A stretch of 64,000 nucleotides of DNA from Paralvinella palmiformis (GCA_025642065.1 JAODUP010000275.1:1114001-1178000), one strand, 5' to 3'; shown: positions 39,965-51,690, counted from the first letter of the stretch. Translations and numbers: made by a program. Notes: generated by a model not told the origin, from the letters alone.

Positions 39965-40476
39965 CTAGTTGGCAGGGGTCATGTCAAATTTGCAATGACA
40001 TTCAATTGCCATTTTTGAGATGTGCCCCCAATTCTTCTGTAATTCAACTGTTATGAATTTTTCAAATTGCTGGTAGTTGTTTTTTGGAATCCTTTGCCAG
40101 GTGAATACATTTATTCTACTTCTAGTAGGTGCTCGTTTTTGTATTTGATATATGAGTGAATAACGCAGTGAAAACCAATCGAAGTCAGCCACGTTCTTCT
40201 TGGGTTTGGCCAACCCTTGACCTTTGGCCGACCTTCGCATCTTTCATCGGCATTATTCATTATCTCAGTTGCTCCGCTACCGATATTCCCCTGGCTAGCT
40301 TCAGTGGCATTTGTCAGCTCGCTTAAATCGGAGAAGTGATGCTCTGGAGTTTTGACATCGTCCCTCAGTAAAATGCTTCCGGCTCTATTAATATTTGATG
40401 ACCTTTTGAGAAGCTGGCACCGAGTGGGGCACAAGATCAGCTCCAGGAATGGTGTAACAGGACGTAGTAAAGACAA
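39965..40476 (-). pseudogene. Coding-like fragment in two frames, possibly a transposon or retrocopy remnant
   Basis: Two overlapping minus-strand frames, 40476-40111 and 40240-39965, both look protein-like rather than repeat-derived. The first reads LRDDVKTPEHHFSDLSELTN in its middle. The second reads ADFDWFSLRYSLIYQIQKRA and then VFTWQRIPKNNYQQFEKF. One shift between them in the overlap would give one longer frame, so a frameshifted relic is plausible. I recognise no family, catalytic motif or terminal repeat. It sits alone in a long intron, on the opposite strand to the host gene. It could also be chance, since a plus-strand frame covers part of it. Confidence 0.3.
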
Positions 40477-41285
40477 CCAGTCTGTTCCTAATGACTTTGT
40501 TGATCACACCACTGATAAAGACATTTATCATGACTGTGATGTTGTTGTTGTTGTTGTTGTTGTTAGTGGTTGTGTTATGACTGGTTAGATTTAGCTGAAT
40601 TGTTTGGCCTTTTATTGCTGGTTATTGTTGACAAAAGTTAGATTTCTGGTGTAGATTAGATACACAAATTTGTAATTTTTTATAGATTATTTTTAATATA
40701 TACCTTCACAACTGATTGGTTTTGGTCCACACAATCAGATTACTTTTCTTATATGTAGGCATTTAAATTTTCCATTGATTCATGGATTTCTTTTTTCTCA
40801 GTTTTATTTTGCACAATGCATTTTTATTATAGGATTTAATTATGTGATTACATTTTCGTGTATGATAATGATTTTTATATAATAATAATATTTATTATTA
40901 TTTAATCAATTGTTTTATTAAACATGTTTAGACCATAAATGTAAGATTGCAATTTATATACATGCTGTAGTTGACACACATTTACCATTTTGCAGACTGT
41001 TCATTATATGTGCTGTTAATATGGTAGGTTATGGTTGAAATTTGGATGATTATGGCGATGGTTTTAGGTTCTGTTGGATATTGAAGATATATATATATTA
41101 CATAAATTATGATTATGTTGTGGGTTGTTGGCATCCATTTTGTTGTGATACAAATTGTTTCTACATTCTCTCCATCTGTGTATCATACAAGTTGATCTTA
41201 ATCCTCTGTATGTTTTCATCTTATCAGGAGCATACTCTGTTCCATGGCTTCAGATATCTGGGTTACCTGTATTTGTTGGATATTC

Positions 41286-41345
41286 TCTTAAGAACCCCCC
41301 TCCCCCTAGGTGTATGTCCCAGGTATGACTATTCTAAAAGTTTCA
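41286..41345 (+). repeat. SINE tail fragment
   Basis: CCTAGGTGTATGTCCCAGGT followed by ATGACTATT matches the 3' part of the SINE copy at 44223-44380. A (TCAC)n run follows it. Confidence 0.45.
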
Positions 41346-42063
41346 TTGGTTCACTCACTCACTCACTTATTTCTATGGCTGCCATTAAGGAACGGAACCA
41401 TAATATCTTGTATATATTTATTTTCTGTATTATCTGTACCTACAACTGTAATTCTACAATATATCTTTGTATACAGTTTATTCACTGATACCAGATTGAA
41501 GTGTGTTATTGTTGAGTTGTGTCAAATGATGTTATAGAAGTCTTCTGTTGGCACGTTTCAAATTCACTGTTGATGAATAAAATACTGATCTGGAAATAGA
41601 AGGTGGCTGTTTAAGACAGTTAATGTCTGTTCTGATGTAAACCAAAGTATTCTTCTTTAAGAAATCTGTCTGTATCAAAAAGTTATTGGATACTAATTAT
41701 AATAAATAATTGTTTACAAACATTTTATTAAAAAAAATGATCCTAGCTCCAGAAATAAACTAATCAAGGGATTGCTTTGCTTTGCTTATTCATCTAATTT
41801 TAGTGTGAAAATATATTGTTTAAACTTTGGGTCTATGGGGTTGCTGGAGTTATTGCACATGTCCTATATGACATGCTGTCATAGTTTACAAATCATTGCA
41901 GTAACAGTCTGTTATCCAAATGGAACTCGTTATGTGTTGGTAATCCCAGTATTATTGTGATTCAGTTAAATGTCAACATTCTGATAAGCTTTAACAAGAT
42001 CTATATGTGTAACATTGTTGTTGGTTTGTATTAATTGATGATATTTTTGTTATCTCATTCCAG

Positions 42064-42603
42064 ACAAACAAGCACTTCCTGCCTCTTTGATGGACTAGCT
42101 GGTGCTTCAGTACATGTGTCTAACTCGTCTTGCATTGTCACACCGTCTTGCATTGTCACACCGATATATATATTAGACCCTGCTAAGCTTCATCTGACCT
42201 TGGTTTGACCTTCAGCCTGCCAAGTGATTCTTCACCCTGTGTCAAGCCTAGTCACCACCTTCCAGTGGATCTACATGCCTGGCATTCACCGCAATTAAAA
42301 GGGATAACTGAAAAAACTGTGCTCACCTCGAATTATGGCTAAAGTTGAAGCTAGTGCAGGCTGACTACTTTTGATGAGGTGATGTAGTGTGGATTTTGCC
42401 CAAAGTTGTTATCCCATGATGTCACGGTGAAATGTTGATTGTTTTGAAAATGCGCTGATTCCACATATTGTCAAAATGTTGAGATACTTTGGCTGTTTAT
42501 ATTGTGGTTTGGACCACGTAAAGGACTATACGTAGAGAAAGAGGCAAGACACCCCTGCTCATCCTTCTGGGCAGAGGTATCTCAGACAAACAAACAGATC
42601 CAG
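42064..42603 (+). other. Non-coding 5' exon of the long plus-strand gene
   Basis: Bounded by the acceptor TCTCATTCCAG (ending 42063) and the donor GATCCAG|GTTAGT (42603/42604). It has stops in all frames and several short upstream ATGs, so it reads as 5' UTR. A small tandem duplication of TCTTGCATTGTCACACCG lies near 42128-42164. It is richer in GC than the introns around it. It is followed at 43134 by the exon holding the start codon. Confidence 0.55.
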
Positions 42604-42723
42604 GTTAGTATGTTGGACTGCTTGCAGAAAGATTAGATATAAAGGAAGTTGTTTGTGTAAGACAAGTGTCAAATCTTAGTGTGTGCTGTTATGTTATGTA
42701 GAAACATGTTCATTTATGCACGT

Positions 42724-42870
42724 GTACACACAGACTACTGAGCCATTATGCATGTCTCAAAATGAAAAGTTGGTTCTCTGGATTCATTCACTTCATGAAT
42801 CTTCTAGAGCTTGAATTCACAATTTGATATTCCTGTGCCAGTTCCTTGTTTCACACTGCTAAAACATGCA
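42724..42870 (+). repeat. Dispersed repeat ending in a CA-rich tract, copy 2
   Basis: Aligns with 13539-13690 along its whole length (GCATGTCTCA, CTCTGGATTCA, GAGCTTGAATTCAC, CTGTGCCAG, GCTAAAACATG). A CA/TGCA tract and then (GA)n follow at 42866-42934. Confidence 0.7.
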
Positions 42871-42898
42871 TGCACACACACATGCACGCATACGCATG

Positions 42899-42933
<35 letters not shown>

Positions 42934-43133
42934 CATATTATTGCAAATCCCAAAAAATTAAGAAAATTCACTGCACACCATATCCATGGAATGTTTTTTG
43001 TATCATAGCTCTTTCCTGTTGTTTCTTTGCTAAAATATCAAACATTGACAAAAATTGTCTGGATAAAAATTCTCTTAATCCACTGATTCACATTTGACAT
43101 CCATAAATGCAAGTCATGATTGTCTTTTTGCAG

Positions 43134-43381
43134 ATTCATCTTGTCCATTTTGTTTGAAAGAAAAACTTCAATCAGTTATTATAGTAACACATCCACAGCA
43201 ACCGTTTTGGTTGCTATGAAGGAACAGGACCAGTCTACGCCAGGCTCCGGAGACGGTAGCATCAAGATGGAGCCACCAGCAATTAAAGAGGAACCAGGTG
43301 GCAGCACTGACCACATAGATGACAAGAAGGACTTGTTATTGCATAACAAACAGAATGGACATCCTGATGACCCGGTGCCTG
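43134..43381 (+). CDS. First coding exon of the long plus-strand gene (acidic, proline-rich N terminus)
   Basis: The acceptor is TCTTTTTGCAG ending 43133 and the donor is CCTG|GTAAGT at 43381/43382. Translation likely starts at ATG 43216, the first ATG in the exon that keeps the frame open to the donor, giving 55 codons plus one base (phase 1). The peptide starts MKEQDQSTPGSGDGSIKMEP and continues through PAIKEEPGG, an acidic stretch and LLLHNKQNGHPDD. IKMEP and IKEEP match the sumoylation consensus (hydrophobic-K-x-E), typical of transcription factors and co-regulators. No folded domain is present. The frame upstream of 43216 is open to the acceptor, so an upstream start in another exon is possible. 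The gene family is not recognised. Confidence 0.7.
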
Positions 43382-43582
43382 GTAAGTGACATAATTAGCT
43401 ACCTGGCATAGGCTGGTGGATACTCAGATGTGATGTATTGAGTTTATTTCTGTGTGTGGTCCATATGAAATTTGGTCCAAAATACATTTTTCTCTACTGT
43501 AACATTTATGTATTTATTAAGTTAACTAAACAGCTTAATTATAATTACATATTAAATTTTGTTTTTCAACATTTGGTATGCT

Positions 43583-43584
<2 letters not shown>

Positions 43585-43617
<33 letters not shown>

Positions 43618-43618
43618 C

Positions 43619-43650
<32 letters not shown>
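43585..43650 (+). repeat. Adjacent (TA)n and (GT)n microsatellites
   Basis: TA alternation at 43585-43617 and GT alternation at 43620-43650, separated by CTT. Confidence 0.95.
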
Positions 43651-43653
<3 letters not shown>

Positions 43654-44222
43654 GTAACCCTATAACCTTCTAAAGTTGACCTTTCCTGTAGCCAGGACTT
43701 CATTATATCCACTCCATAGTGTTCTCTTGTGCAAGCTTCCTGGATAAATGTAAACAAAAGTGTCATCATTTCACCATCAGAAACTGAGTTGGTTATATCT
43801 GAGTGATTTGTTGATGTTTTGTTTGCATAAAATAAAAAAAATAAAAACTTATTGTTAATGAAATTTATTTTACCAGGCACACACACACACACACACACAC
43901 GGATCATACATCACAGGTTTTTCCTTTGATGTGTCTGTCCATTAAAAAACTCACTGAATGGTGCACAGTATTGATAAACAGTTATGAGAGATCCATTGTT
44001 GATATGCATAGACAGTAATTACTCAATATGTAATGATATTTTTTGTCATTATTTTATTGACACAGATATTTAAGAATTTATTCGACTCTTGCTCCTCAAA
44101 ATCGGAATCTGTGGCTGAATGATAACTGATATTGCTATAATATTTTGGGGTTGTATGAGTTTGGGCTTTTTTTATTAGCAGACATTTTTGATGGTGCTAG
44201 TCTCTCCATGTATACTTATGTG

Positions 44223-44380
44223 GGAACTCTGATAGCACAGTGATTATGCGATTGCCATGCAAACATTGAGGCTGTGAGTTCAAATCAGACTAACACTTGT
44301 GTTTATGGGATTGTTTCCTAGGGAGTAGCCCCTCTGTCATATGTCCTAGGTATGACTATTGATGAATAACTCAACTCTTT
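44223..44380 (+). repeat. tRNA-like SINE copy
   Basis: GATAGCACAGTGATTATGCG (A-box side) and GTGAGTTCAAATCAGAC (B box) are followed by a tail containing CCTAGGTATGACTATTG, which is shared with 41286-41345. The same architecture and A-box region appear at 61634 and 62488. Confidence 0.65.
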
Positions 44381-44433
44381 CTTTCTTAGCTATTTACTTT
44401 ATTATTTAATTTAGATTTACTCCTGAATTACTT

Positions 44434-44465
<32 letters not shown>

Positions 44466-45474
44466 GTGTGTGTGTGGTGTGTGTGTGTGTGATTAGCTGA
44501 TTGTTTATCACAAACTAATTTAAAGCAGAAGCAAGAAAGTAATATTTTCAATTCTTCATATAATCTCTCTTTCGATTCTGAGAATCTGTTCCTTCATTTT
44601 AGCTGGGTTTTTTTCTGTTTTAATCGGTGATGGAAAGGATTGGATGAAAAAATTCACTGTTTTAAAATTTAGATTTCCTGTAACTGGCCCAACCATCTTT
44701 GAGTGCACTATTTCTGTAGATCGCAAACAAAGAATAAGTCTGACCTGAGCCATTGGATCAGTTTATACATCATATTACATGGTAAACCAGTGATAAACTG
44801 TTAAAAGGCAAAATGTGATTTAAAGAAAGTAAATCCTGGATTTACTTTCTAGAAGAAGACCTTTGTAATAGGTAGGTAGTTCTGTAATGCAGTACACTGC
44901 AGAGTTTATCTAATGATGACAATTGTTTGTGCTAGGTATATTTAGCAAAAATGGATGTATACTGGGTGAATGTAACCTAGAATTGTCACCTTGAAAAACA
45001 TGACATTCCAGAATAGAAACCGGGGTATGTGCATTTTAGATCAAATGCGTGGTGCAGTTTGTATGTATGTATGTGTGTGTGTGATTTATTTTACAGCATT
45101 CATATGGCTATTCAATTGGTATATCATCAGATAATATTATATATTGGTGTCAGAGTTTGTATAGTATTTAGTATATTTTAGTACATCTGATCACACTTCG
45201 TTCTCTCCACATCAAACTATATACATTAATATTATGCTCATAAAGCATGTTCTGGTAATCATCATTCAAGAGTAACATAAATATTTAAGGTATATATTGA
45301 TTTATGGTGGATAATGTTCAATCTGTCCCAGGGATGTCAAGCTTATAAATAACAAGCTGTGCTTGGTTTATATTACAAATGTTTTTATTGATTATAGAAA
45401 TAAACTTCTTGAAGACAAGCATTAAGGATAAACATAAACACAATAGAAATATATTTAAATAGTCACTTCAAAAA

Positions 45475-45662
45475 ATGTCAAACTGAAGCATCACATTGAA
45501 AAACAAATGAAGCATCACAAATTTTAAAGCTCAAATTGATAACAAAACCCAAACTGAAGCATCACATTAGAAATTTAATGTCTCAAACTAAAGCATCACA
45601 TTATAAATATAATGTGTCAAACTGAAGCATTACATTACAAATATAATTTGTCAAACTGATAT
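45475..45662 (+). repeat. Degenerate tandem repeat, about 5 copies of roughly 35 bp
   Basis: The motif CAAACTGAAGCATCACATT recurs with variable AT-rich spacers such as ATAAATATAATGTGT. Confidence 0.75.
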
Positions 45663-46009
45663 ATGAATCATGCACAAAACGTATACTGTGTCTGTTGACT
45701 TATTTATTGATCTGGACAGATAGATATATGATCAGGAAGTAAAAGTTCATATCTGTCTGTTGGTGGAATGATTTTGTAGGAAATCTTAGATGTTGCCTGT
45801 ATTAAAGTTATTTTAATAAACTTTTGCTAACAAATACCAGTCATTGTTTATTTTTTTATATTGTAAATCTGTAAAGCAGATACTTCATGGTGATGACTGA
45901 ATTGATGTCATTTAACTAATTACTAATGGGTTGTAACAATCTACATTCAGAGTAGATGTGTTCACTAAACATTAATCTAGACATATTTCCCTTCCTTATT
46001 AAGTCACAC

Positions 46010-47545
46010 CTGTGTGCATACAGCAGTATGAAATTGACAAGTGACACGCCTGGGCTTGTACAGCAATAGGAAACTGACAAATGATAGGCCGGGTTTGAGC
46101 AGCAGTAGGAAATTGACAGGGGATGACAAGTGACATGTCTGGTCTTGTACAACAACCATAAATTGATATCCCTGGGCTTGTAGAACAATAGGAAACTGAC
46201 GAGTGACACCCCTAATCTTGTACAGCAATAGTAGATTGACAAGTGACAAGTCTGGGCTTGAGTAGCAATAGGAAATTGACAGGGGATGACATGTGACACG
46301 CCTTGGCTTGTAGAACAATAGGAAATTGACAAGTGACACGCCTAGACTTGTAGAGCAATAGGAAACTGACAAGTGGCACGCCTAGACTTGTACGGCAATA
46401 GGAAACTGACAAGTGACACGCCTAGACTTGTAGAACAATAGGAAACTGACAAGTGACACGCCTAGACTTGTAGAGCAATAGGAAACTGACAAGTGACACG
46501 CCTAGACTTGTACGGCAATAGGAAACTGACAAGTGACACGCCTAGACTTGTAGAACAATAGGAAACTGACAAGTGACACGCCTAGACTTGTACAGCAATA
46601 GGAAACTGACAAGTGACACGCCTAGACTTGTACAGCAATAGGAAACTCACAAGTGACACGCCTAGACTTGTAGAGCAATAGGAAATTGACAAGTGACACG
46701 ACTAGACTTGAGAGCAATAGGAAACTGACAAGTGACACGCCTAGACTTGTAGAACAATAGGAAACTGACAAGTGACACGCCCCTTTAAAGGGCTTGGGTT
46801 AGAGCAATAGTAAATTGACTGACATGTGACACGCCTTGGCTTGTAGAACAATAGGAAATTGACAAGTGACACGCCTAGACTTGTACAGCAATAGGAAATT
46901 GACAAGTGACACGCCTAGATTTGTATAGGAATAGGAAACTGACAAGTGACACGCCTAGACTTGTAGAGCAGTAGGAAATTGACAAGTGGCACGCCTAGAC
47001 TTGTACGGCAGTAGGAAACTGACAAGTGACACGCCTAGACTTGTAGAGCAATAGGAAACTGACAAGTGACACGCCTAGACTTGTACAACAATAGGAAACT
47101 GACAAGTGACACGCCTAGACTTGTAGAGCAATAGGAAACTGACAAGTGACACGCCTAGACTTGTAGAGCAATAGGAAATTGACAAGTGACACGCCTAGAC
47201 TTGTAGAGCAATAGGAAATTGACAAGTGACACGCCTAGACTTGTACAGCAATAGGAAACTGACAAGTCACACGCCTAGACTTGTAGAGCAATAGGAAACT
47301 GACAAGTGACACGCCAAACTTGTACAGCAATAGGAAACTGACAAGTGACACGCCAAACTTGTAGAACAATAGGAAACTGACAAGTGACACGCCTAGATTT
47401 GTATAGCAATAGGAAACTGACAAGTGACACGCCTAGACTTGTACAGTAATAGGAAACTGAGAAATGACACGCCTAGACTTGTAGAACAATGGGAAACTGA
47501 CAAGGAATGACAAGTGACCCACTTGGTCTTGTGTACAGCAATAGG
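46010..47545 (+). repeat. 40-bp minisatellite, about 38 copies, with higher-order structure
   Basis: The unit is close to GGAAACTGACAAGTGACACG + CCTAGACTTGTAGAGCAATA. Copies at 46010-46320 are diverged and irregular, while those from about 46320 to 47460 are nearly uniform. Between 46380 and 46620, units with TACGGCAATA, TAGAACAATA and TAGAGCAATA or TACAGCAATA alternate so that 60-base windows 120 bases apart are identical: a trimeric higher-order period. A unit with an extra CCCTTTAAAGGG insert lies near 46780. Minus-strand frames across the array cycle through all phases because 40 is not a multiple of three. Confidence 0.95.
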
Positions 47546-47604
47546 ATCAAGTGATCAGAAGTGTTGAAACTTAGATATATAGTAGACATGGCGGGGGGTC
47601 AATC

Positions 47605-47912
47605 CCATTTGGTCAATTCCAATTCCATATCAAATTTATCAATTTCAAATTTATCAATTCCAAGTCTATTTTTTCAGACTCTTTTTTACCTAATACTTTT
47701 TACCATGAGTAGGTACTCTGAGTACCTACTTGGTATACTTACTCTGAGTAGTTTACATTCCAAGTAGGATTGTCATGGAAGAAATATTTCTGAATTAAAA
47801 AATTAAGTAGTAAATTAATTAGTGGATTATTTTTGTAGCAAACTTCAATTCCAATACCCAATTTATCAATTCCATTTTTTTTTAAATAAGCAATTCTGGA
47901 ATTGAATTGACA
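47605..47912. mobile_element. Inverted-repeat (foldback) element, AATTCC-rich
   Basis: The left end has GGTCAATTCCAATTCCA followed by AAATTTATCAATT. The right end, read in reverse complement, has GGTGTCAATTCAATTCCA and then GGAATTGATAAATT. The centre carries a near-perfect palindrome, AGTAGGTACTC-T-GAGTACCTACT (47708-47730). There is no coding capacity. A target duplication could not be fixed, so a MITE is likely but not certain. Confidence 0.55.
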
Positions 47913-48059
47913 CCATATCTGATATATAATAATCAGAAACACCAGACTTTATTTATATGGGATCAGACTTCTGGATATTAACAATTCCGAGATAATTAGC
48001 CGAGTTTAAGATATACTAGATTGATGATTGATGTTTTCCAGCCACTTTTATGCACATAG

Positions 48060-48145
48060 TAGGCTAAATGCCCACTTCGAGATTCGAACTCGGGTGGTAG
48101 TGATCTGTGGTCCAATGCACTGCCATTTAGACCACGGAAGAGCCA
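48060..48145 (-). repeat. tRNA-like SINE copy
   Basis: On the minus strand: TCCGTGGTCTAAATGG (A-box side), GGACCACAGATCACT and CGAGTTCGAATCTCG (B box). It is closely similar to the plus-strand copy at 56820-56916, including TTGGACCACAGATCACT. Confidence 0.75.
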
Positions 48146-48689
48146 GATCTGTATGATTTAAAACAGGTTCTTCGTGTCGCGGTATAAATTAATACATTGT
48201 TTGTAAGTAAAAATGTATCATAGTATTTTAGCGATGGCCAACATCTGCGTTATAATGATGAAGCTCTCATCATCTGCCGTGTTAATAATAATATATGACA
48301 GGACATTCAGGTAGCACACATAATCTAGATAATACCTGGTGTTTGAATATAATCTGTTAAAACCTTATTGCTCAGCTCTATAATCTGGTCTCGCCGGTGT
48401 AACGGTATATAGAAGAGAACATGTTTTACCTTGGCAAGGCTGCAGCAAGACAGAGTCGTGTAACTGAAGCTGTCCAAGTAGAGTAATGTGACCCAGGACG
48501 GAAACAGGATCCATGTCATTTGTTAGATGATCAAGTCTTTCCTATTGTTTTTTAAAAATAAATGCCGTTGTGAGTATTTTTCCACGTACTCACTAAATTT
48601 TAAACCCTTCACAAAATATGGCCAAATATAACAGGATTGGAGTTTTTTTTATTTATTATTTAGTGTACAATTTCTTGGATGTATGTATA

Positions 48690-48726
<37 letters not shown>

Positions 48727-48841
48727 GGGGTGGCAATGTTTCAAAATTATCGTCAGCTTAACTCTTATACGATTCATCTGAAGACTGAATCGAGAGAAGC
48801 GACCGTTCGTGCTGAAACTTAAAATGGAATATTACTGAACT

Positions 48842-48896
48842 GTGTGCGCGCGCGCGTGTGTGTGTGTGTGTGTGTGTGTGTTGGAGGGGGGGGGGG
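48842..48896 (+). repeat. (CG)n-(TG)n tract followed by a G run
   Basis: An alternating purine-pyrimidine stretch (TGTGCGCGCGCGCG then TG repeats) leads into GGAGG and ten G residues. Confidence 0.9.
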
Positions 48897-49621
48897 TGTA
48901 GCGTGGAGCGGGATGTTGGCTTTAATTTGGCATACATATCAGTGTTAGAATTTAGCTTGAAAAGACAGAGAGCAGAGATCCGACCTTTTGCAGTTATAAA
49001 GCCTAATAAAAAGTGATGTCTGAGAGTCAAATACGTTGGTATTGTGCCAAAATATTTCAGCCAGATGTTGGACTGATAGAGTTGACTTTAGGAACTAATG
49101 CCAAATAAAGAGGCCAAGTCAGGGTCCCAGACAAACATTCTCTTTACTATCACGATCTTTTACTTTTCTTTATTTCCTGCAACAAAACCCATTATGACCT
49201 AGAATTATTATTATTAACTATGACTGAATGAGTATTTGTCATTAATCCACACGAGAACGTTCTGCAAACACACGTAACACTAGTATTTGAACCCTAATAT
49301 GGAGTGTTGTTGTACACTACTCTATCTGTCTATCTGACAGAATGACTGTATATTATAAATATATGTTGATTAATTATTAAGTTATTAATTTCTATAACCC
49401 CCATTTTGATGGCTGATGACCATTTGAAGTCTGCTTTTTATTTCTTGACGTATCCCATAGTTACATCTTCAGTGTCTGTCATCAACTAATTATTTGTCGA
49501 GCTACGGGTGTAATATGATCATTGAGAGATACATAGATCATCATCATCATCATCATCATCAATGTCATCACTGCCGGAGCTGCTACCGTGCTAGTTAGTG
49601 TGTGTGTGTGTGTGTGTGTAG

Positions 49622-49740
49622 ACACCAGGTAGCCAGTGGGATGTTGTCTGATTGCTCGTCGGTAATAGACGATGTAACTATACTTGCAGATATTAAACCA
49701 AAGTTAGAAGAGTTAACGACCACACCCAGCTCATTGCAAG
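49622..49740 (+). CDS. Coding exon (or alternative first exon) of the long plus-strand gene
   Basis: It ends at the strong donor CAAG|GTGAGT (49740/49741), phase 1. From ATG 49641 it reads MLSDCSSVIDDVTILADIKP and then KLEELTTTPSSLQ, 33 codons plus one base. Two acceptors are possible. One is the (TG)n-TAG ending 49621, which would need a phase-2 donor upstream. The other is GGTAG ending 49632, which accepts the phase-1 donor of exon 43134-43381 and gives VPASGMLSDC. A third option is that 49641 is the start of an alternative first exon. The phase of the donor matches the next exon at 53533. The peptide is acidic and helix-prone. No family is recognised. Confidence 0.55.
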
Positions 49741-49763
49741 GTGAGTTTATGTGTTGTGCTACT

Positions 49764-49781
49764 GCTCTCTCTCTCACTCAC

Positions 49782-49822
<41 letters not shown>

Positions 49823-49847
49823 TGTGTGTGTGTGTGTGCGCGCGCAC
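49764..49847 (+). repeat. (CT)n-(GT)n-(CG)n compound microsatellite just after a splice donor
   Basis: CT dinucleotides with CACT interruptions to 49819, then GT to 49838, then CG. It starts only 24 bases into the intron. Confidence 0.95.
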
Positions 49848-51663
49848 ATATGTGATGGCACTGGCTCAGAGTACCAGTACTAAAACACCAATAGAAACTA
49901 CATAAACGTATAGGTTGATATAATAACTGATTGACGCATCATTTGGTGGTTGGATCTTTCTGTTTTTTGAGACATGGCCAATAATCCACTGTCGTGTGAT
50001 CCCTATTAGATCGTTTATTAATCAAACAGTGGCGGATATCTAGTTGTTTGTTGATTTGTATACACCAATATACACGTAAACATTCTTTGTTTACACGTAA
50101 ACTGGATGACTTTTGTTGACCAGTTAATCTCCGGTTTCGAAGTGATTAAAACTGATGGTTAATGGGCTCAGTATATTACCATATAAGGGTATTGGGAAGG
50201 GGAGATGTATCATCCTTTATCTGTCAAGTATTAGTGTACGGTAGGTATCAATGTAAAGTGTCAGTATTTCTTTATTATTAAACATAGATATGTAAAGGAT
50301 GAGAGTCAATCATTAACCTAGCTACTTTTATCCAGCGGAAATCAGTGACAATATTTGGGCTTGACATAAGATAAATGATTGTTTGATGGCATCCAATATC
50401 TTGTGTGTACGTGTGTGTGTGTACGTGTGTGTGAGAGAGTCGGCCCTTTATAACAAATTGTTATATTGGTGTTGTCTAAACACAAGACTGGCTATGGCAC
50501 TTGAAGACCACTGCTTTATCTCTGAAAGGAGGAAAGGGGAAAGTGGATGTGTTGGCGTTTGATACAAGACTTTCATGTGTTTCTACAGTATTGATAACTG
50601 ATGTATAGACTGGTTTGTGACATGATGGAGGCAATTAGATCAATTCGAATAGATTGCGAGGAGTGGGCTGGATTATTTTGTTTAAGATGGTTGACGTTTG
50701 GTATTAATTATATCGGGTTATATTGACGTTGGTCTCTGTGGAGAGAATTGGACGATCACTGATCAGTTGATTGTTTATTTAGTCATCAGATGCGCGGAGA
50801 GTGCCATCTGATCGGGTCACGATTGAGGATTTTAGGGAAGTGTGACGAGTTTACACGTCGAATGGAATAAATTGCTTGGTGGTGTCACAAATTAGACGTG
50901 GATACAAGGTGTTTGTGAGTAATCTTGACCACATCTCAGCTCTCGGTCCGTGAATAAGTGTGAAAGTAGAACATTAATATTGTATCTAGCCTACAGTTGA
51001 ACCTTTTTACGGGAACACCTGTCTAGAAGGACACCATTTTAATAGATCATAACACACCTTTCCTTAGAGGGTTTGAGGTTAGAATTAGCTCGAAGTGATA
51101 ATATGATAATAATGGACTAAAACGGAGCAGTGTCAAATGTTTGGGGTGCGGGGGGAGCTTTATGTCTTAAACTATTATAATTGATTCACCCAGTTACCAA
51201 AACCTGAACCAATCTTATGGATCACCTCTATATAAGGGACAGCTGAGATAGAGTTAGGCTGTGCTAAACAAGCGCCAGCCTGGGGATACTCCCCGAAACA
51301 CAAGCAAGCAAGGCAGAGAGTAGTTTGTTAACACAGGTACAGACAGTGTTTAGTTATTAATATAGGATATAATTCAGTGTTTTTGGGGCGAGTGGAAGGC
51401 AATCTTATTGTTTATATTACGTGTAGCCGGAGAAATCAGTGATAGTTACTTCACTATAAGTAGATTGTTTGAAAATCTCATTGCTATGCTCCGTTCGTGT
51501 AGGAGTGAGTATCCAGTTTGGCTTTCAGGATCATATCCAGTGTAATCTTCTGGCAGATATCATGGCAGATTCCTGGAAAGAAAACTGGTGTTCCTTGGTT
51601 GGAGGATTGTTTAGTATTTGGATTGTATTGATTTATTTGTTTGCTGTGGAAATGGTGTTTGTC

Positions 51664-51690
51664 GTGTGTGTGTGTGTGTGTGTGTGTGTG

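Larger units (their letters stand above)
19416..42063 (+). other. Long putative first intron (or intergenic plus intron)
   Basis: About 22.6 kb with no exon I can support on the plus strand. It contains CpG-richer islands near 24.06-24.32, 26.70-26.95 and 38.48-39.31 kb, a hAT-like MITE, the 27-bp and 28-bp minisatellites, tRNA-like repeats, and a coding-like minus-strand fragment at 39965-40476. Alternative first exons may lie in the islands. Confidence 0.4.
43382..49621 (+). other. Intron with repeats
   Basis: About 6.2 kb without a supported exon. It contains (TA)n and (TG)n tracts at 43585-43650, a SINE, a degenerate repeat, the 40-bp minisatellite, an inverted-repeat element and a minus-strand SINE. 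The frame at 48325-48519 on the minus strand lacks family resemblance. Confidence 0.45.

Noticed and set aside
41042..41488. 148-codon plus-strand frame
   Set aside because: Composition is that of AT-rich intron, it overlaps a SINE tail and (TCAC)n run, and no splice sites bound it.
45916..47423. Minus-strand frames reading MSVSYC... repeats
   Set aside because: Translation of the 40-bp minisatellite; the unit is not a multiple of three and the frames cycle.
48325..48519. Minus-strand 64-codon frame with faint F-box flavour
   Set aside because: The resemblance rests on a few hydrophobic positions; a GTAAAA donor is present but no acceptor or partner exon was found.
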